DNA of 64,000 bases from Riemerella anatipestifer_E (GTDB lineage: Bacteria > Bacteroidota > Bacteroidia > Flavobacteriales > Weeksellaceae), in contig NZ_LEKU01000023.1 in NCBI RefSeq assembly GCF_009932355.1, forward strand, positions 1 through 64,000, written 5' to 3'. Shown piece after piece: positions 61,032 through 64,000 of this stretch. The position numbers were made by a program, and so were the translations under genes. The notes beneath the pieces are model-generated. The model was not told the DNA's origin. It saw nothing but the letters and a program-made list of their open reading frames with translations, and made no database searches. The first letter of the stretch is position 1; each line of letters starts with the position of its first letter.

Positions 61032-62645
61032 ATGAAAAAACTAAAGTTATTTTCATTATGTGTTTTAGGTTCATCTTTAACCTTAATTAGTTGTGGTAGT
61101 GGCAACACCAAAAAAGGTGGAGGTTCAGGTAAAACTACAAGCCTTACAGGCTGGAAGCAGAACGATCAAAAAGGTTGGTTCTTCTCTGGAAAAGAAGAGA
61201 AACAGAAAGGACAACCAGGAATGGTGTTCGTACAAGGCGGTACTTTTACTATGGGATTAGTGAAAGATGATGTGATGCACGACTGGAACAACACTCCTAG
61301 AAGAATGCAAGTAAGTTCTTTCTTCATTGGCGAAACTGAAGTTACCAATTACGATTACCGTAACTATGTAACTTGGTTAAAGTTTGTTTTCCCTTCTTCT
61401 GACCCTAGTTTCAAAGATATTTATAAAGGAGCTCTTCCTGACACTTTAGTTTGGAATAACGAACTATCTAGAAATGATTATTCAGAAACATATTTCCGTT
61501 CTCCAGCCTATAACAATTATCCTGTAGTTGGGGTATCTTGGTTACAAGCTAACAGGTATTGTGAATGGTTAACGGACAGAGTTGGAGAAAGAATACTAAT
61601 GGACCAAGGAGTTATTTCTAAAGATTTATATACCAACGAAAGTAATAACCAAGGTCAATCCTCTTTTACATTAGATAAGTATAAAGCGAACGATCCTGAG
61701 ATGCAGAGCTACATCAATGAGCAAAGACTTAAACAAAAGTCTGGCATAAAAACAACTAACTCTAGGATTTTAGCTGCCAATAGAGGTAATGGCTCTGCTG
61801 TAGTTACCAAATATCGTCTCCCTACTGAAGTAGAATGGGAATTTGCTGCTCTAGGTTTACAAAAAAATAGAGAGTATAATCTTTATACAGGGAAAACTCC
61901 AGAAATTGACAAACTAAGAGGCAACAAAGGAAGAAACAGAGGTATATTCCTTGAGAACTTTAAATATGGTCGAGGAGACTATTCGGGAACATCAGGTTGG
62001 AATAACGACGGCTCACCTACCACTGCTGATGTAAGACAGTATCCTTCTAACGACTTAGGTATTTATGGTATGTATGGTAATGTAGCTGAATGGACAGCCG
62101 ATGTTTACAGACCAATTATAGACGATGAAGCTAGTGATTTTAACTATTACAGAGGTAATGTTTATAAGCAAGTAGTTAAAAATAGTGATGGTACTTTCTC
62201 TAAAGTTGATGGCAATAATATCAAATATGATACTTTAGCAGATGGTAGAAGAGTCTATAGAGGCTTACCAGGACAATATGAAAGAGAAATTGTTGATGAT
62301 AAAAGAAACTTCCGTGATGGAGATTTCATGTCTTCTCTAGGTGCTGGAAACGGAAGAGAACTTGACAGTGCTGCATCTAAAGAATTTAATATGTATAACT
62401 CTTCTAAGAGAAGATTCTTTGTAGATGCTAAGGGGAAAGTTATCCTAGAGAAAGATAAGAAGTTTAGAACTTCTAATGTATCTAATAGCTCTAGAGTAGT
62501 TAAAGGTGGTTCGTGGAAAGACACCGCCTATTGGCTAGACCCAGGACAAAGAAGATACAGAGATGAAGCCAGAGCTTACGGTTGGATAGGCTTCCGAGTG
62601 GCACAAGATGCTAAAGATAATATGAACAAAAGAAGTAAAAGATAA
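61032..62645 (+). CDS. gldJ: Gliding motility lipoprotein GldJ
   Basis: GldJ is an outer membrane lipoprotein essential for gliding and type IX secretion, and it stabilises the GldK ring component. The 537-residue protein has the lipobox LISC (Cys21) and a formylglycine-generating-enzyme-like fold, with MVFVQGGTFTMG, TEVTNYDYRNYV, RLPTEVEWEFAAL and VAEWTADVY. The catalytic Cys pair of true FGE enzymes is not evident, so it is structural. Its position beside porU and porV is conserved in the phylum. Confidence 0.96.
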   Translation: MKKLKLFSLCVLGSSLTLISCGSGNTKKGGGSGKTTSLTGWKQNDQKGWFFSGKEEKQKGQPGMVFVQGGTFTMGLVKDDVMHDWNNTPRRMQVSSFFIGETEVTNYDYRNYVTWLKFVFPSSDPSFKDIYKGALPDTLVWNNELSRNDYSETYFRSPAYNNYPVVGVSWLQANRYCEWLTDRVGERILMDQGVISKDLYTNESNNQGQSSFTLDKYKANDPEMQSYINEQRLKQKSGIKTTNSRILAANRGNGSAVVTKYRLPTEVEWEFAALGLQKNREYNLYTGKTPEIDKLRGNKGRNRGIFLENFKYGRGDYSGTSGWNNDGSPTTADVRQYPSNDLGIYGMYGNVAEWTADVYRPIIDDEASDFNYYRGNVYKQVVKNSDGTFSKVDGNNIKYDTLADGRRVYRGLPGQYEREIVDDKRNFRDGDFMSSLGAGNGRELDSAASKEFNMYNSSKRRFFVDAKGKVILEKDKKFRTSNVSNSSRVVKGGSWKDTAYWLDPGQRRYRDEARAYGWIGFRVAQDAKDNMNKRSKR

Positions 62646-62661
62646 ACAACTTCCCAAAGTC

Positions 62662-62700
62662 AAAAAAAACCTTTCTTTATTGGAAAGGTTTTTTTATTTT
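62662..62700 (+). terminator. Terminator of gldJ
   Basis: Arms with AAAAAAACCTTTC on the left and GAAAGGTTTTTTT on the right, 62662-62695, pair around a short loop and are followed by T-rich sequence. It lies 17 bases after the gldJ stop and just before murF. Confidence 0.88.
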
Positions 62701-62702
62701 TG
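62695..62702 (+). promoter_or_regulatory. -7 box four bases before murF
   Basis: TATTTTTG matches TAnnTTTG and stands 4 bases before the murF ATG. Its T-run doubles as the tail of the gldJ terminator, so the match may be chance. Confidence 0.3.
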
Positions 62703-62706
62703 GGCT

Positions 62707-63981
62707 ATGAATGTAGAACAATTTTACCCAATATATTTAAAAAGCAATAAAGTTTCCATTGACAGTAGAACTATTGCTGAAGGTGATTTATTTTTTGCTT
62801 TTTCTGGCGAGAATTTCAATGCGGCAACATTAGCAGAAGATGCTATTAGTAAAGGAGCCTTAGCCGTAATAGTAGAACAAAAGGAGTACGAAAATATCGG
62901 TAAAAATATTTTTTATGTTCCTTCTACTTTAAAATTTTTACAAGAATTATCTATCTTTCATAGAAATAAACTTAACATTCCTATTATTGCTCTTACAGGA
63001 AGTAATGGAAAAACCACTTCTAAAGAGCTCATAGCTGCAGTATTATCTAAGAAATATAAGGTACAATTTACTAAAGGTAATCTTAATAACCATATAGGTG
63101 TTCCTCTTACTCTACTTTCTATAAAGCCAGAGCATGAAGTTGCAGTGATAGAAATGGGGGCTAATCATCAAAAAGAAGTCGAACTTTTATGTCAAATAGC
63201 TCAGCCCGACTATGGCTATGTTACCAATTTTGGAAAGGCTCACCTTGAAGGCTTTGGAGGTGTAGAAGGTGTTATCAAAGGAAAATCAGAGTTATATGAT
63301 TATCTTAAAAAAGAAAATAAACAAATCTTAGTTAATGCCAACGATACCATACAGGTGGAAAAAACAAAAGACTACTCTAAAACCATTTGTTTTGGAACAC
63401 CTCAATCTGATTATGATTTCCAGTTATTCTATGATAATCAAAGGGTAGGACTTATTTTTGGAGGCGAAGAAATGATTTCGCAACTTACAGGGGCTTATAA
63501 CTTTACCAACATATCAGCAGCTGTAACTCTAGGACTACATTTTGGTATTGACAAAAATCTTATTAAAGAAGCCATACAAGAGTACACTCCTAACAATATG
63601 CGTTCTCAAATTATGCAAAAAGGAGATAAAACCTTAGTATTAGACACTTACAATGCTAATCCTAGTAGTATGGCAGTTTCTTTAGAGAATTTTGCTTTGT
63701 TTAATGGTAGTAAAACCGTAATCATTGGGGATATGTTAGAACTAGGCGATGCTTCCGAGGAAGAACACAAAACTATTCTTCAAAAAGCACAATCTCTCCA
63801 TTTTGATGAAATCATTACTGTTGGAAAACATTTCTCTAGTGTGAACACACAAGATACAGCATTTCTTAACACTCAACAACTATCCGAATATCTTAAAAAT
63901 CAACCCCTAACTACCAAAAATATTCTACTAAAAGGCTCAAGAGGTATTGCTTTAGAAAAAATATTAGACGATATTATTTAA
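62707..63981 (+). CDS. murF: UDP-N-acetylmuramoyl-tripeptide--D-alanyl-D-alanine ligase
   Basis: MurF adds D-Ala-D-Ala to the UDP-MurNAc-tripeptide, the last cytosolic step of the peptidoglycan precursor. The 424 residues from the chosen start have the P-loop ALTGSNGKTTSKE at 96-108, the central Mur ligase domain (EMGANHQKEVELL, NFGKAHLEGFGG) and the C-terminal domain with DTYNANPSSM. I chose the Met at 62707 rather than the one at 62680, because the latter lies in the gldJ terminator stem and the family starts close to here. The gene is complete and ends 19 bases before the window edge. Confidence 0.96.
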   Translation: MNVEQFYPIYLKSNKVSIDSRTIAEGDLFFAFSGENFNAATLAEDAISKGALAVIVEQKEYENIGKNIFYVPSTLKFLQELSIFHRNKLNIPIIALTGSNGKTTSKELIAAVLSKKYKVQFTKGNLNNHIGVPLTLLSIKPEHEVAVIEMGANHQKEVELLCQIAQPDYGYVTNFGKAHLEGFGGVEGVIKGKSELYDYLKKENKQILVNANDTIQVEKTKDYSKTICFGTPQSDYDFQLFYDNQRVGLIFGGEEMISQLTGAYNFTNISAAVTLGLHFGIDKNLIKEAIQEYTPNNMRSQIMQKGDKTLVLDTYNANPSSMAVSLENFALFNGSKTVIIGDMLELGDASEEEHKTILQKAQSLHFDEIITVGKHFSSVNTQDTAFLNTQQLSEYLKNQPLTTKNILLKGSRGIALEKILDDII

Positions 63982-64000
63982 TCTAAAATAAAGGTTGATT

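Noticed and set aside
62680..62706. Longer start for murF
   Set aside because: The extra codons are encoded by the right arm and T-run of the gldJ terminator.
1..64000. tRNA, rRNA, riboswitch or CRISPR array
   Set aside because: Intergenic regions were read for conserved arms and repeats; nothing convincing was found by eye. A run of tRNAscan and Rfam models would settle it.

Overview
The window looks like a chromosome segment of a low-GC member of the Bacteroidota, order Flavobacteriales, family Weeksellaceae, most likely Riemerella anatipestifer or a close relative. The evidence is the AT-rich composition, the -7 boxes of the form TAnnTTTG, the type IX secretion and gliding genes (porU, porV, gldF, gldG, gldJ), the menaquinone genes and several families restricted to Bacteroidota (DUF4286, DUF1599, BT_3928, DUF6952, GT117/DUF2723). 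The species is inferred from gene content only. No rRNA, tRNA or CRISPR array was seen.

Positions 1-7850 are the accessory part. The right end of an IS256-family element comes first and appears to have cut into the 3' end of a zinc-ribbon gene. A small lipoprotein and a secreted M3 peptidase follow. Next is a pair made of a membrane-anchored GNAT and a coiled-coil protein whose body is much richer in GC than its surroundings. A degenerate 42-bp tandem repeat, a possible 45-residue membrane peptide, a phospholipase D/J-domain fusion and a TPR protein complete the region.

Positions 7900-18400 hold menB-menA with a metallo-beta-lactamase-fold hydrolase, then a long minus-strand metal-transport cluster: a small conserved protein, a CzcA-type RND pump, its outer membrane factor and adaptor, a TauE/SafE permease, a reading frame without a start codon, and a VIT-family transporter. 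Positions 18500-22000 hold a small lipoprotein with a cytochrome c, lipB, a lipid-kinase-like gene and an exported C1 peptidase.

Positions 22250-42500 are mostly housekeeping: rpsA, mnmE, a Crp/Fnr regulator, an aminotransferase, a peroxiredoxin-thioredoxin-DUF6952 cassette, a DEAD-box helicase, a YtxH/holin-like envelope cassette, gyrA and gyrB pointing away from each other, a short ssb, and a DUF1599/BT_3928/TerB/tpiA operon. GyrA has Arg at position 83, the classical quinolone-resistance position, which suggests a fluoroquinolone-resistant isolate.

Positions 42600-64000 hold envelope and secretion genes: a large GT117 membrane protein, tatC with kdsD, recQ with a GT4 glycosyltransferase, an operon of a SAM hydrolase, a HemJ-like protein, gldF and gldG, then porU-porV divergent from gldJ, and finally murF. 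Together they cover export of type IX substrates, gliding, LPS precursor synthesis and peptidoglycan synthesis.

I found no clear multi-gene system that is wholly new. The best candidates for new biology are the PLD/J-domain fusion with its TPR neighbour, the GC-rich coiled-coil gene paired with the anchored GNAT, the metal-transport cluster with its start-less frame, and the -7 boxes that sit only 4-8 bases before several start codons.
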